In this document: piece by piece, positions 38,544-46,572 of the stretch
Position numbering within the stretch: position 1 is the stretch's first letter
Layout: the number at the start of each line of letters is the position of its first letter
IMG/VR virus record: IMGVR_UViG_3300049048_000078
Location: 1-58,161 of that record
Direction: 5' to 3' (one strand)
Length of the DNA: 58,161 nucleotides
From: a virus
Notes under the pieces: model-generated
Databases searched by the model: none
Told to the model about the DNA's origin: nothing
What the model saw: only the letters and a program-made list of their open reading frames with translations
Translations under genes and position numbers: made by a program

Positions 38544-38812
38544 TCGACACTCCCCACGTTGCCGCCGGGAATGGTGGGGTTCCACGGCCCAGGGATATGC
38601 CACGTCTCGGTCGGCAGCGGCATCATCGTCAGGAACTGCACATACGCCTCGCCGCGCTTGGACAGCCGCACGCAGTCCACATTGACCGGCTCCTGAACCA
38701 GCCCCTCTGCCCGGAACCAATGCAGCGCGTCGCTCGCCGCATGGCTGGGGTACGGGAATGGAGTCGGGCTGCAGTGGAAGTGCAGCATCATCTGGATTTG
38801 CAGCGGGGTCAT
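38540..38812 (-). CDS. Small hypothetical phage protein
   Basis: 90 residues: MTPLQIQMMLHFHCSPTPFP, then ASDALHWFRAEGLVQEPVNV DCVRLSKRGEAYVQFLTMMP LP. The pattern resembles a small winged helix (LQIxMMLHFHC...P.A...AL..F...GLI......Y.LT.KG..Y...L...P.P), common in phage early regions. It may bind nucleic acid, which is untested. Overlaps neighbours by four bases. Confidence 0.72.
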   Translation of the reverse strand: MTPLQIQMMLHFHCSPTPFPYPSHAASDALHWFRAEGLVQEPVNVDCVRLSKRGEAYVQFLTMMPLPTETWHIPGPWNPTIPGGNVGSVE

Positions 38813-39354
38813 TCCTGCCCGCCCTTCTCCCGGTCAGCCAGCACGCTCTCCAGCATGGCACCACGGCGCGCGGGCGGCAGGTGGCCCCACAGCTTCTCCT
38901 GTGCGGCCGGGGTGCGCAGGTACGCCAGCATGGCTTCGTGCAGCTCCCGCATCTCGTCGTCGCTACATTTTTCGTAGCTGGTCGAGCGCGGCACGGCTAC
39001 CAATCCGCCCTTACCGTCATGCTCCCAGTTCACGAACGCGGCGCCCGTCTTCAACCACGCGCGCAATGCTGGGAGGTTCAAGAAGGCGTCCTGGCTATCA
39101 AACAGGCGCTGCTCGATGGCCATGTGGCGGCGGTGGAAGTCGCTGGAGCGCTCCACCAGGTTGTCGAGCTGGAACAGCTGGCCGGGTGCGGCGTTCCAGA
39201 AACGGGACCACAGGCGGCGCCAGCGGCCTTCGTTCTGCTCGTCGGCTCCACGGAAGCAGTCGAACAGGAAGCGGCGGATGATCGACCGCTCGAACTCGCT
39301 GAAGCCGTCCAGGGGGTGGCGCTTCACGAGCATGATGGATGCGGGTTTGGTCAT
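38809..39354 (-). CDS. DUF1367-like phage protein
   Basis: 181 residues. The segment VERSSDFHRRHMAIEQRLFD SQDAFLNLPALRAWLKTGAA FVNW, then VAVPRSTSYEKCSDDEMREL HEAMLAYL, resembles the DUF1367 group, in which FHRKFF and a C-terminal helix (F..lY..al.v..) are conserved. DUF1367 genes lie beside rusA and ybcO in lambda-like phages. Their molecular role is not established. The assignment is by pattern and context. Confidence 0.55.
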   Translation of the reverse strand: MTKPASIMLVKRHPLDGFSEFERSIIRRFLFDCFRGADEQNEGRWRRLWSRFWNAAPGQLFQLDNLVERSSDFHRRHMAIEQRLFDSQDAFLNLPALRAWLKTGAAFVNWEHDGKGGLVAVPRSTSYEKCSDDEMRELHEAMLAYLRTPAAQEKLWGHLPPARRGAMLESVLADREKGGQE

Positions 39355-39866
39355 GCTGCGGACCCCTCCCAGTCCAAGTTGAACGTTGGCACGGCCTGGC
39401 GCTGGCCCGGGTGGTTCACGTCCCAAATCTTGGTGCCCATCAGCTGCGCCAGCTTCTCCGCGCACGCCCAGGTCAACCCGTCGTTGTAGGAGGTCTGGAC
39501 GAAGTACGGCAACTGCTCGGGCAGCATGTCCGGGTCGTCGTCCAGGATGGCGTAGCACTCCACCTTTGGGTGCGCTTCCAGCCAAGCCGCAATCTCCTTG
39601 CCACGCGGCCCCAGCATCTGCGGCGTCCGATCGAGCAACGGAATGCCCAAGGCGTTGCCGATCTCGCGCCATTCAGGATCAGCGCGCCAGGAACTGGAGA
39701 GCACCACCTGGGCGCCAGCGCGTGCCGCGATGCCGCGCACCAAGCGGACCGCGATCTCGTCGAAACGGCCTCGGTGATCGGCCGCGTGATGCGGCAGGCC
39801 GCCGTACGCCACCGCGCTCCGATGGCTGTTCAGCACGCCGTCAATGTCAAGAAAAATGACTTTCAT
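39351..39866 (-). CDS. HAD-superfamily phosphatase-like protein
   Basis: 171 residues. FLDIDGVLN at residues 5-13 contains the nucleophile Asp7 and acid/base Asp9 of HAD enzymes. VVLSSSWR supplies motif II, and CYAILDDDPDM the acidic motif IV. The pattern (DIDGVLN, SSSWR, ILDD) is that of the HAD domain used in RNA-repair-like proteins and many phage proteins. The substrate is unknown. A nucleotide or RNA end is possible. Overlaps both neighbours. Confidence 0.82.
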   Translation of the reverse strand: MKVIFLDIDGVLNSHRSAVAYGGLPHHAADHRGRFDEIAVRLVRGIAARAGAQVVLSSSWRADPEWREIGNALGIPLLDRTPQMLGPRGKEIAAWLEAHPKVECYAILDDDPDMLPEQLPYFVQTSYNDGLTWACAEKLAQLMGTKIWDVNHPGQRQAVPTFNLDWEGSAA

Positions 39867-40015
39867 GCAAGCACCTTGGAAATTCTGAAAAGGACACCGC
39901 CCAACTCGATCCGCTGCCCCACCCGGAAGAACAGAGGCGCAGTCCGCTCGCCGTCAATACGGACGGTGGTAGTGCGCCACTTGCCGCGGCCGGGGGGGAC
40001 GAGGATCAGGGTCAT
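39863..40015 (-). CDS. Very small hypothetical protein
   Basis: 50 residues: MTLILVPPGRGKWRTTTVRI DGERTAPLFFRVGQRIELGG VLFRISKVLA, an all-beta mini-domain. Start and stop overlap the RusA and HAD genes by four bases each, so it is a coupled cistron. No function can be assigned. Confidence 0.68.
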   Translation of the reverse strand: MTLILVPPGRGKWRTTTVRIDGERTAPLFFRVGQRIELGGVLFRISKVLA

Positions 40016-40476
40016 GCTTCGGTGGGCTCCAGCAGGTTCCCCTGCCCTTCACACATCAACTGCGCCGGCTCAATGACCACCAGCACGCGCGGCGTGTCGC
40101 TGAAACCCTTGCGGCATTCCCGGTACACAGCCACTTGGCTGTCGTCCACCCAGGTGATGCCGTTCAGGCCGTCCTTGATGGCCTTCACCACGTTGTCGAG
40201 GTCCGGCTTTTTGGTGTGCAACTCGGTGCCGGCGCGCGCGGCGGCCTGGCGCTTCTTCGGCCAGCTCGGCGGGATCGGAAAGAAGGCGTGCACCGTGAGG
40301 GCCACAGCGCCCTCCAGCGGCGGGCGGCCGGCCATGGCCTGCTGGCCGAAGATCGCGACGCGGGCCTCGTACTTCTCGGTCTTGGCTGGCGTGTAGAGGC
40401 GGGCGTGGCCGCCCACCATGGCGGCCCGGGGGCGGGCCTTGGCGACGGGGTCGCCGGGAATTTCGAACGTGACCAT
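40012..40476 (-). CDS. rusA: RusA-family Holliday junction resolvase
   Basis: 154 residues. The fold begins FEIPGDPVAKARPRAAMVGG. The catalytic segment KKPDLDNVVKAIKDGLNGIT WVDDSQV (residues 89-115) holds the acidic residues Asp92, Asp94, Asp111 and Asp112 that bind metal in RusA. RusA dimers cut four-way junctions made by recombination and stalled forks. The gene sits beside DnaB- and YbcO-like genes as in lambdoid nin regions. Confidence 0.92.
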   Translation of the reverse strand: MVTFEIPGDPVAKARPRAAMVGGHARLYTPAKTEKYEARVAIFGQQAMAGRPPLEGAVALTVHAFFPIPPSWPKKRQAAARAGTELHTKKPDLDNVVKAIKDGLNGITWVDDSQVAVYRECRKGFSDTPRVLVVIEPAQLMCEGQGNLLEPTEA

Positions 40477-40478
40477 GA

Positions 40479-41171
40479 TCAGCGGGCGTCCGATTCGAGG
40501 GCCGCGTCCTGCGCCTGGGCGTCGCTGTCGGCATTGCCGCCTTGGACGAACAGATCCTCAGCCGTGAGCTTCTGGGGCTCATCGGCGTCGAAGGGCATGG
40601 GGTTCTCCATCGGCTCGGCCGATTCCTCGACCTGCTCCACGGCGGGCGGGATCAGGCGGATGGCGATCAGGTCCTGCTCCAGCAGCGCCAGCTTGCCGCA
40701 GGTTTCCTGGTCCAGGCGGTCGCCCATGTACTGGCACTGCCAGCTCAGGTGCACCGTGCCGCCCTCCTTCGTCTCGATCACGCGCTTCACGACCTTCACG
40801 CAGTCGAAGACCATCTTGCTGCGCTCGTCGTTGAGGCCGTATTCGACTTCGAGCTCGTATCCCGCCAGCTTGGCCTTCTTGTCGTCCAGAGCGAACTTGC
40901 CGCCGTTGAGGCGCGGGAATTTCAGGTTCGGCAGCGTCTCCGGCAGGTCGGCGATCTCGACCTGGCCGTTGGCGGCGTCGTTGTTGCAGTACAGCGCCTC
41001 GCGCAGGCCGGGCACGATGATGTCCAGCGTGCTGTTGGGCACGTCGACCGACATATTCAGGTCGACCGCTTGGCGGTGATCGTCGCCGTGCAACTCCTTG
41101 CGGAAGTTGACGTGCGAGAGTGTGACGTCCGTGGGGGTGCGGAAGGCGAATTCGGATTTCTGGGTGGTCAT
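40479..41171 (-). CDS. Conserved phage replication-region protein of unknown function
   Basis: 230 residues. It starts with a beta-rich domain: MTTQKSEFAFRTPTDVTLSH VNFRKELHGDDHRQAVDLNM SVDVPNSTLD. A middle part has GGKFALDDKKAKLAGYELEV and VHLSWQCQYMGDRLDQE. An acidic C-terminal tail (ESAEPMENPMPFDADEPQKL) recalls the tails of single-stranded DNA-binding proteins. Position between DnaB and RusA would suit a replication accessory factor. I recognise no family. Confidence 0.65.
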   Translation of the reverse strand: MTTQKSEFAFRTPTDVTLSHVNFRKELHGDDHRQAVDLNMSVDVPNSTLDIIVPGLREALYCNNDAANGQVEIADLPETLPNLKFPRLNGGKFALDDKKAKLAGYELEVEYGLNDERSKMVFDCVKVVKRVIETKEGGTVHLSWQCQYMGDRLDQETCGKLALLEQDLIAIRLIPPAVEQVEESAEPMENPMPFDADEPQKLTAEDLFVQGGNADSDAQAQDAALESDAR

Positions 41172-41211
41172 CGGTCAGGTCCTCTCGGTGGTTGGGGTTG
41201 GTGGTTGGGTG

Positions 41212-42594
41212 TCAAAACTCTTCGGCGGGTGCGTGGGCGGCCATGGAGCGGCCCTTGCCTGGGCTGGCGCGGCTCAGCGGCTCGCCGCTGTCCGTCCATT
41301 GCTGGAATCCGCCGTCGAACGCCAGCGCGGCGCTGCCGATGCGGCCCTGGCGGTTCTTGGCGAAATCGGCTTCGACGACCTTGCCGCCGAAGTCGCTGAT
41401 GTGGTTCAGGCTCAGCAACATCACGACGTCAGCGTCTTCTTCGATGGCGCCGGACTCCTTCAGGTCGGAGAGCTGCGGCTTGCCGCCGATGCGCGCTTCC
41501 AGGCCTCGGCTGAGCTGGCTCAGCGCCAGCACGGTGATGCCGAGCTGCTTGGCCAAGGTCTTCAGCCCGCGGCTGATTTCCTCGATCTGGTGGTGGCGCT
41601 TGTCCTGGGTCTTGCGGGAGCCGCAGAGCTGGATGTAGTCCAGGACCAGCAACTTGATGCCGTGCTGGCGCACCAGCGCGCGGGCCTTGGCGGAGATGTC
41701 GGTCAGCGTCAGCGCTGGCTGGTCATCCAGGTACAGCGGCAGCTGTTGCAGCCGGTCCACGGCCTCGGTGAGGCGCGACCACTCGCAGTCCCTCAGATGG
41801 CCGGTGATGATGTTGTCCAGGAGGATCTGGCCCACGTTGCTGCCGATGCGGTCCATCAGGTCCGCCTTGGGCATCTCGAGCGAGAGGAACGCGGCGCCGT
41901 GGCCGGCCTGTGCGAGGTTGATGCAGAACTGCATGGCCAGCGACGATTTGCCCACGGCAGGCCGTGCCGCCAGGATGATCAGCTTGCCGGGTCGGAAGCC
42001 ACCGTTGAGCCGCTTGTTGATGCTGGGGATGCCGCAGGAAATGCCGGGCTCGATGTCGCCGCGATGCAATGCCTCGACCCGTTGGCTCAGGTCCAGGGCC
42101 ATGTCGCCCACGGGAACCGGCAGCTGCGCACCGCGGTTGATAGCCACGGCCTGCAGCTTGGCCTGGGCCTTGTCCAGGCGCTCGCCCACCGACAGCCCCG
42201 GCTCCACCGCGATGTCGCGCACATCGTTGGCGGCCTCCATGAGCCCGCGCATCAGCGCCCGCTCGGCGATCACTTCGGCATAGCGCCTCGCGCTGCCAAC
42301 GCTGAGCGCCGTCTGCGCGATGTCGTTCAAGCTGGCCAGCGTCACGTCTTCCGCCTGGCCGGTGGCCTGCAGGTGGACCAGCACGCTCACCACGTCGCAG
42401 GGCTTGCCAGCGATGACCAAGGCGCCGATCGCGGAGTAGATCCGGCCGTTGGCCTGGGCGAAGAAGTGCTTCGGCTCCAGCAGGTCGCCCACGGCATCCC
42501 ACACGGCAGGGTTCAGCATCAAGGCACCGAGGACCGCAGATTCGGCTTCCGGAGACCAGGGCAGCACGCTGGCGTCGAGGTCATGCGGGTGCAT
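41212..42594 (-). CDS. Replicative DNA helicase, DnaB-type
   Basis: 460 residues, the size of bacterial DnaB. The N-terminal domain starts PWSPEAESAVLGALMLNPAV (DnaB primase-interaction fold). The helicase domain has Walker A AARPAVGKSSLAMQ near residue 212, FLSLEMPKADLMDRI, Walker B LLVLDYIQL near 315, and the ending LSQLSRGLEARIGGKPQLSD LKESGAIEEDAD with the arginine finger region. It unwinds DNA at the phage fork and is loaded by the initiator encoded just upstream, whose gene it overlaps by 14 bases. Confidence 0.93.
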   Translation of the reverse strand: MHPHDLDASVLPWSPEAESAVLGALMLNPAVWDAVGDLLEPKHFFAQANGRIYSAIGALVIAGKPCDVVSVLVHLQATGQAEDVTLASLNDIAQTALSVGSARRYAEVIAERALMRGLMEAANDVRDIAVEPGLSVGERLDKAQAKLQAVAINRGAQLPVPVGDMALDLSQRVEALHRGDIEPGISCGIPSINKRLNGGFRPGKLIILAARPAVGKSSLAMQFCINLAQAGHGAAFLSLEMPKADLMDRIGSNVGQILLDNIITGHLRDCEWSRLTEAVDRLQQLPLYLDDQPALTLTDISAKARALVRQHGIKLLVLDYIQLCGSRKTQDKRHHQIEEISRGLKTLAKQLGITVLALSQLSRGLEARIGGKPQLSDLKESGAIEEDADVVMLLSLNHISDFGGKVVEADFAKNRQGRIGSAALAFDGGFQQWTDSGEPLSRASPGKGRSMAAHAPAEEF

Positions 42595-43579
42595 GGCTGG
42601 CCTCCTCCTGCTGCTGGCGCTGCGCCTGGCGCGTTTCGAGCACCTGCTTGCGCTGCAGGCCCTTCGACGACCACTGCACGCCGTTCTCAGGCGACACGTG
42701 CCACAGGCCAAACCAGCTGTCCTTCACGCTGTTCGCGAAGGTGGCGGCCCAGTCCTTGTACTTTTTGCCGCGGTACTGCGGGTCCTCGGTGTAGCGCTCC
42801 TTGAACGCCACCCAGGCGATCTGCAGCATCTCCTCGGTGATCCCGGCATCGGCCGCCCAGGCGCGGATGGCGTGATCGTCGGGAACGGCCTTGACATGCT
42901 GCTCCCGGCAGTTGGCAAGGTACGTCGCCAGGGTGATCAACTCGCGAGCCGTGCGCTTTGCAGGAGCGGGAGGGGGTGGCGGCGCGTCGACGCCCCCCTC
43001 TGAACGAAGTGAAGAGGGGTTATTACTCTTCTCTTCTCTTCTCTTATCTGTGGTGACGCCGTCACGTGACGCGTCACGTTTTTCTGTGACGGCGTCACGT
43101 GACGGGGCTTGTGACGACGTTGCGGATTCCGCTTTAAGGCGTTCCCGGTACTCTTTGGCGCGCTCGGCCTGGGTCTTTGCCTTGGTGGAACGGCTTTCCT
43201 TCACGGTGTTGTGCTCGTGAAAGTTGGGGAAGCAAACCCCGTCTTCGGTCTCCACCAGCCAGCCTACGGTCTCCATTGCGTGTCCGAAGCCGGGCACGCC
43301 TGCCATCGCGTCGACCTCGAACAACGTTGTTTTGTGCAGGATTCCGTCTTCTGCAGCGCACTCGTTGACCATCGCCCACAACGGAACCAGAGCCCCGACC
43401 GTGACGCGCGTCACGACCGTCACGTGACGCAGCGTGACGGCGCGTGACGATTCGGGTGTGACGTCGGTGTGGCCATACCAGTCCAGAAAATCGGGATCGG
43501 CCAGCAACGCGCGAGCCATGGCGATGACCCTTGGGTTGGTGGGTAGGCTGCCACGCATGCGAATCCAGGACTCAGCCAT
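42581..43579 (-). CDS. Phage replication initiator (lambda O-like in role)
   Basis: 332 residues. The N-terminal part (MAESWIRMRGSLPTNPRVIA MARAL, then LRHVTVVTRVTVGALVPLWA) is typical of initiators that begin with W(I/V)K(V)R..L..dPRV. A variable, charged middle (TKAKTQAERAKEYRERLKAE, then Pro-rich) holds the coding part of DNA repeats. The C-terminal third (IRAWAADAGITEEMLQIAWV AFKERYTEDPQYRGKKYKDW) resembles DnaT-type primosome domains. Two clusters of GTGACG/CGTCAC repeats inside the gene point to an internal origin, as in lambda O. Confidence 0.8.
   Translation of the reverse strand: MAESWIRMRGSLPTNPRVIAMARALLADPDFLDWYGHTDVTPESSRAVTLRHVTVVTRVTVGALVPLWAMVNECAAEDGILHKTTLFEVDAMAGVPGFGHAMETVGWLVETEDGVCFPNFHEHNTVKESRSTKAKTQAERAKEYRERLKAESATSSQAPSRDAVTEKRDASRDGVTTDKRREEKSNNPSSLRSEGGVDAPPPPPAPAKRTARELITLATYLANCREQHVKAVPDDHAIRAWAADAGITEEMLQIAWVAFKERYTEDPQYRGKKYKDWAATFANSVKDSWFGLWHVSPENGVQWSSKGLQRKQVLETRQAQRQQQEEASHAPA
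43015..43115. other. Candidate origin: iteron cluster A and adjacent pyrimidine tract
   Basis: A 30-base tract of TTATTACTCTTCTCTTCTC type (43020-43050) is followed by overlapping GTGACG/CGTCAC palindromes: GGTGACGCCGTCACGTGACG, CGTCACG, GTGACGGCGTCACGTGACGG and GTGACGACG. Iterons beside an easily melted tract inside the initiator gene are the hallmark of lambda-type origins. It lies where the initiator protein's variable middle is encoded. Confidence 0.6.
43400..43462. repeat. Iteron cluster B
   Basis: A second run of the same repeat: GTGACGCGCGTCACG, CGTCACGTGACG, GTGACGGCGCGTGACG and GTGTGACGTC within 63 bases, in the N-terminal coding part of the initiator gene. It encodes the VTLRHVTVVTRVTVG stretch. 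It may bind extra initiator for control of its own expression or looping to cluster A. Confidence 0.55.
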
Positions 43580-43883
43580 GAGACAGACCCCTCTCCGCTT
43601 CCAGCCGCGCCACCACAGCCGGAGAGCGGCCCTTGATCAGCTCGACCATGCGCGCTTGGTGCCGCGTTGCCGATGCATGCGCGTCGAAGTTGCCGGTGCG
43701 AGACCACACCGACATCTCGACCTGCAGCATCAGGCCTTCGACCTGGATCAGCCATTCGCGCTCTTGGTCGACTGCGGACAGCGGCATCGCGTCGCGGCCG
43801 AAGTCAACGGCCAGCACGGGCGCCACGTGGGGCGCGGGTTGCCCTGGATCGAGCACCAGGGCCGACGTGAGGGTGGTGTTCAT
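43572..43883 (-). CDS. Hypothetical early protein
   Basis: 103 residues. MNTTLTSALVLDPGQPAPHV APVLAVDFGRDAMPLSAVDQ, then EREWLIQVEGLMLQVEMSVW SRTGNF and a basic C-terminus. The mixture of a loose N-terminus with a helical middle does not match a family that I know. Located between the N6 methyltransferase and the initiator, overlapping both. Confidence 0.6.
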   Translation of the reverse strand: MNTTLTSALVLDPGQPAPHVAPVLAVDFGRDAMPLSAVDQEREWLIQVEGLMLQVEMSVWSRTGNFDAHASATRHQARMVELIKGRSPAVVARLEAERGLSHG

Positions 43884-44806
43884 AAAGCCATCCTTGCTTT
43901 GCGCTCGACCGCCGCTTTGCGGTCCAGCCGTTGGCGTCGCGTCTTGGGCGCCTGGGCGCTCACAGCGAATTCGGTATCGGCGAAGAGGCCGCCTTGCGGT
44001 GCCTGTGCGGAATGGACAGCCGAGGCATTCCACGTCCGTTCGGACTCGCTCCATGCGTCCATTTCGGCCTGGAGCGCCGGCAGTTCAGAGAAGTCGCAGC
44101 ACACCACCTCGCAGATCGGGCTAACGCCCTTCCACTCGCTGACGTAAATGGAGGTGTCGATGCCACAGCTCGGCTGCATGTCGATGCCGGTCTGTTGCCA
44201 GAACTTGCGGCACTTGTCGGTCTCTTCCTGGCGGTAGCACTGCGCGCCCGAATAGCGGAACGGCGCCGACATCTGCGGCAGGATGAACACGCCGTACTCG
44301 GCCACACGCGAGGCGAGCTCGATCACCTTGTATTCAAACTGGCCACCGGTGTAGCGCCCCTTGAACTCGTCGCCTTTGATGGCGCCGAAGGGGGGATTGC
44401 TGATCGCGAAGGTGTAGCGGCCCAAGTCGGCCTTGAACACGTCGGATTCGATCCAGTGAGCGGATGGCATCACGCGCTTGCCCACCACCACGTACTCGTG
44501 GCAGAACTCGACGCAGGTGATGTCCATGCCGCGGTACTCGCAGGCGAAGGACAGCATGCCGATGCCGGCGCACAGATCAACGATGGAGCAATCGGCGCCC
44601 CGCGCGTAATCAACCTCGATGGACAGGTCGCGCGCCAGGTCGAAGGGTGTGAAAAAAGCACCCGCCAGAGCATTGAGCTGGCCTTGTGCCTCAAAGTAGT
44701 TGTCCAGGATGAACTTGCGCTCTTCCCAGGTCAGCGACTTGTCGCTGTGCACCAAGTCCATGGCCTGCAGGTGCAGCTTGGACTGTTGCTTCGTGAGCTT
44801 GGTCAA
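43880..44806 (-). CDS. N6-adenine DNA methyltransferase-like protein
   Basis: 308 residues. The AdoMet motif I is DLCAGIG (residues 77-83), preceded by FFTPFDLARDL (motif X region). The catalytic motif IV NPPF lies at residues 137-140. This order (X-I-IV) is that of gamma-type adenine methyltransferases. The protein is shorter than full restriction-modification enzymes and lacks an obvious large target-recognition domain. A lone phage methyltransferase like this could protect phage DNA from host restriction. Coupled to flanking early genes. Confidence 0.85.
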   Translation of the reverse strand: MTKLTKQQSKLHLQAMDLVHSDKSLTWEERKFILDNYFEAQGQLNALAGAFFTPFDLARDLSIEVDYARGADCSIVDLCAGIGMLSFACEYRGMDITCVEFCHEYVVVGKRVMPSAHWIESDVFKADLGRYTFAISNPPFGAIKGDEFKGRYTGGQFEYKVIELASRVAEYGVFILPQMSAPFRYSGAQCYRQEETDKCRKFWQQTGIDMQPSCGIDTSIYVSEWKGVSPICEVVCCDFSELPALQAEMDAWSESERTWNASAVHSAQAPQGGLFADTEFAVSAQAPKTRRQRLDRKAAVERKARMAL

Positions 44807-44997
44807 GCTGCCACCTCTTCCACGTGCCGCGCCAAGTGCAATTCAGCCTCGCGCTCCCGGTACGCCTCGTTGAAGGTGTCCCAGTTCTTCGAGCCGATGC
44901 AGTAGTCATTGGCCTCTCGGACAGGAATGTGCTGCTCGGCTGCAGCGCGGGCTGCGGCCTTGATGTCGTCGTCGGTCAGCAAGCGGATATGGGCCAT
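44803..44997 (-). CDS. Small hypothetical early protein
   Basis: 64 residues: MAHIRLLTDDDIKAAARAAA EQHIPVREANDYCIGSKNWD TFNEAYREREAELHLAR. A short acidic helical protein with the phrase DIxxAA..A......AN.Y..GS..W..F...Y in common with other small phage early proteins. No known function. ATG overlaps the TAA of the gene upstream. Confidence 0.62.
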   Translation of the reverse strand: MAHIRLLTDDDIKAAARAAAEQHIPVREANDYCIGSKNWDTFNEAYREREAELHLARHVEEVAA

Positions 44998-45260
44998 TAC
45001 TTGGTCCCTCCCTTGCTGATCGCAGCGCGGCGATCAGCGCTTGCTTGGCCGCGCTCGCGGTTTTCAAGGGTGATAGAGCCCAGCACGCGCGGCGCGATGC
45101 TGACCGTGGGCCGGCCGTTGACATCCAGCGCGCGCTGAACGTTGCCCTCGAAGGGAGCGGCGCTGCGATTGGTGCGGCGCGGGCACGCTGCGGGGATGTC
45201 CAAATCTGGTCCACGAGGGCGGACCGATTCAAAAGCGTTGGGGACTTTGGAGGTGGTCAT
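44997..45260 (-). CDS. Small hypothetical early protein
   Basis: 87 residues, basic and with little secondary structure: MTTSKVPNAFESVRPRGPDL DIPAACPRRTNRSAAPFEGN, then PTVSIAPRVLGSITLENRER. It may bind nucleic acid or another protein. No family recognised. Coupled to neighbours by overlaps of one to four bases. Confidence 0.58.
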   Translation of the reverse strand: MTTSKVPNAFESVRPRGPDLDIPAACPRRTNRSAAPFEGNVQRALDVNGRPTVSIAPRVLGSITLENRERGQASADRRAAISKGGTK

Positions 45261-45634
45261 GCGGCACCCAGCCCTTCCATCTCGCGCATCATTTCGGCCA
45301 TCTTTGCCCGCATGGCCTGCAGCTTCTTGCTGCTGTCGTTGCGGGCATCGGCGGCCAGAAAGCGCTCAATCAGGTACATCACGGGCGCTGTGTCGCCGGT
45401 CTTCTCGATGTAGCGCTCAAGGGCATCCACGCTGAAATTGCGGCTCGGGTCTTCCGACAGCTGCACGGACAGGTTGCTGGGCGCTTGGTCCAGGTCGATG
45501 GCTACGCGCTTCAGGCCGCGCTGGTACACGCCGGTGGCGATGCACTCACGCAGGGAGCCGTAGCGCTCAGCAAGGCCTGGCTCAAAGTTCAGCGTCAGCT
45601 GGTCTTTGGAGGCACTGATAACGCTTGATGGCAT
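45257..45634 (-). CDS. CII-like phage regulatory protein
   Basis: 125 residues. YGSLRECIATGVYQRGLKRV AIDLDQAPSNLSVQLSEDPS RNFSVDALERYIEKTGDTAP VMYLIERFL has the arrangement of phage CII/CP76-type regulators: helix-turn-helix (AxDLDxxPSNLSxxLS), then D.LE.Y...TGDT.P..YL. The C-terminal coiled coil (SSKKLQAMRAKMAEMMREME) could mediate oligomerisation. CII proteins switch on lysogeny promoters. Three TATC units at ten-base spacing precede its start. Confidence 0.6.
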   Translation of the reverse strand: MPSSVISASKDQLTLNFEPGLAERYGSLRECIATGVYQRGLKRVAIDLDQAPSNLSVQLSEDPSRNFSVDALERYIEKTGDTAPVMYLIERFLAADARNDSSKKLQAMRAKMAEMMREMEGLGAA

Positions 45635-45636
45635 GT

Positions 45637-45664
45637 GTTATCTCCGGGTATCACTGGTTATCAA
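45637..45664 (-). promoter_or_regulatory. Promoter with three helically phased repeats before the CII-like gene
   Basis: Minus-strand -35 TTGATA (45659-45664) and -10 GATAAC (45637-45642), 16-base spacer, only two bases from the ATG. GATA units recur exactly every ten bases (plus-strand TATC at 45639, 45649, 45659), one face of the helix. The message may be leaderless. The repeats look like a small operator. Confidence 0.5.
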
Positions 45665-45891
45665 TGGCGGGCCGAACAATCGGCGCCATGAACACGAATC
45701 GAGAAACGCCCAGCACCGATGCGCTGAGCAGAGGTGAAGAAAAGCCCGCCGACGCCAGCGGCGCCGACGGGAAAGCCCGTGCAGGACTGAGAGAGCACGG
45801 GGGAGGAAAACGGGGTTGGGAGCCGGACTGGGACGGCTGGCTGGCTGAGAAGGCGGCGCGGCGCGCGGCAGCCCAGGGTGGCTGGCATGGC
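45665..45891. other. Intergenic stretch between the BRO and CII-like genes
   Basis: About 230 bases without a gene I trust. A leftward frame (start 45888) and a rightward frame (start 45688) both have coding-like GC at third positions, but no ribosome site settles either. The stretch probably carries leader or attenuation signals of the early operon. Confidence 0.4.
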
Positions 45892-46572
45892 TCAGCCTTC
45901 TGCCTTGGCGGGCTCGGCTGCGGTGGCGGGCAACGCACAGCCATGGGCAAGACGCCAGTCCATTGCGTACTGCACCAACATGGGCTTACGCGACTCATAG
46001 GGAACGTCGCGGGCGATCAAGATGCCGTTGCGTTCCTCCAGATGAGCGAGCAGAGACAGGTCGCTCTGTGGCAGCGTGTCGCGCTCCAAGCCCTTGAATT
46101 CGCCGCACAGCACATAGTTGATGAGGCGTGCTTCATTGCTGTAGTGGTGGCGCGCGGTGGACTTGCCATGGTCTGCGCGCGAGAGCCTCAGCAGCTCGGC
46201 CATCACTTTGTAGCTGGCGGCGCATTGGTGGCGTTCGCGGCGCCAGTCAGCTTGGTACTGACCAGTTTTGCGGATGCTGGGCAGCACCGTGCCAGTCACC
46301 CACTTGCGGAAGCGCTTGGCCTCGGGCTTGCGGCTTCCGAGGATTGCTGCGTACAAGCCGGACTCGTTGATGACGGTGACGCCGCGCGGGCCAAAACCTA
46401 CGATTCGTCGGTTTTGCTTTTCGTCGTTGTCCAGACGGCGCGTCATGGCCTCGGCATCGCCATAGTCCAGCGCCTTGGCAATCTCCATAGCCACAAACCA
46501 AGGCTCGCCGTCGATCAGGGTCGCACTGATGCTGGTGTGCTCATCGAAATGGAAGAGCTGGATGGAGGTCAT
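45892..46572 (-). CDS. BRO-N family antirepressor
   Basis: 226 residues. The N-terminal BRO domain is clear: IQLFHFDEHTSISATLIDGE PWFVAMEIAKALDYGDAEAM TRRLDNDEKQNRR, then VTVINESGLYAAILGSRKPE AKRFRKWVTGTVLPSIRKTG QYQ. A second domain follows, with SYKVMAELLRLSRADHGKST and a C-terminal helical part. Phage BRO-N proteins act as antirepressors or early regulators. Lying directly behind the Cro-like gene, it would be expressed first on induction and could lower CI activity. It is the second antirepressor gene of this prophage. Confidence 0.88.
   Translation of the reverse strand: MTSIQLFHFDEHTSISATLIDGEPWFVAMEIAKALDYGDAEAMTRRLDNDEKQNRRIVGFGPRGVTVINESGLYAAILGSRKPEAKRFRKWVTGTVLPSIRKTGQYQADWRRERHQCAASYKVMAELLRLSRADHGKSTARHHYSNEARLINYVLCGEFKGLERDTLPQSDLSLLAHLEERNGILIARDVPYESRKPMLVQYAMDWRLAHGCALPATAAEPAKAEG

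Noticed and set aside
41098-42804. Long plus-strand open frame (568 codons) opposite the DnaB helicase gene
   Set aside because: It mirrors the helicase frame in GC-rich DNA. The helicase has all family motifs; the antisense protein has none and is full of low-complexity Gln/His/Ala.
45661-45888. Leftward and rightward small frames between the BRO and CII-like genes
   Set aside because: Both look partly coding, but neither has a convincing ribosome site, domain or coupling to neighbours.
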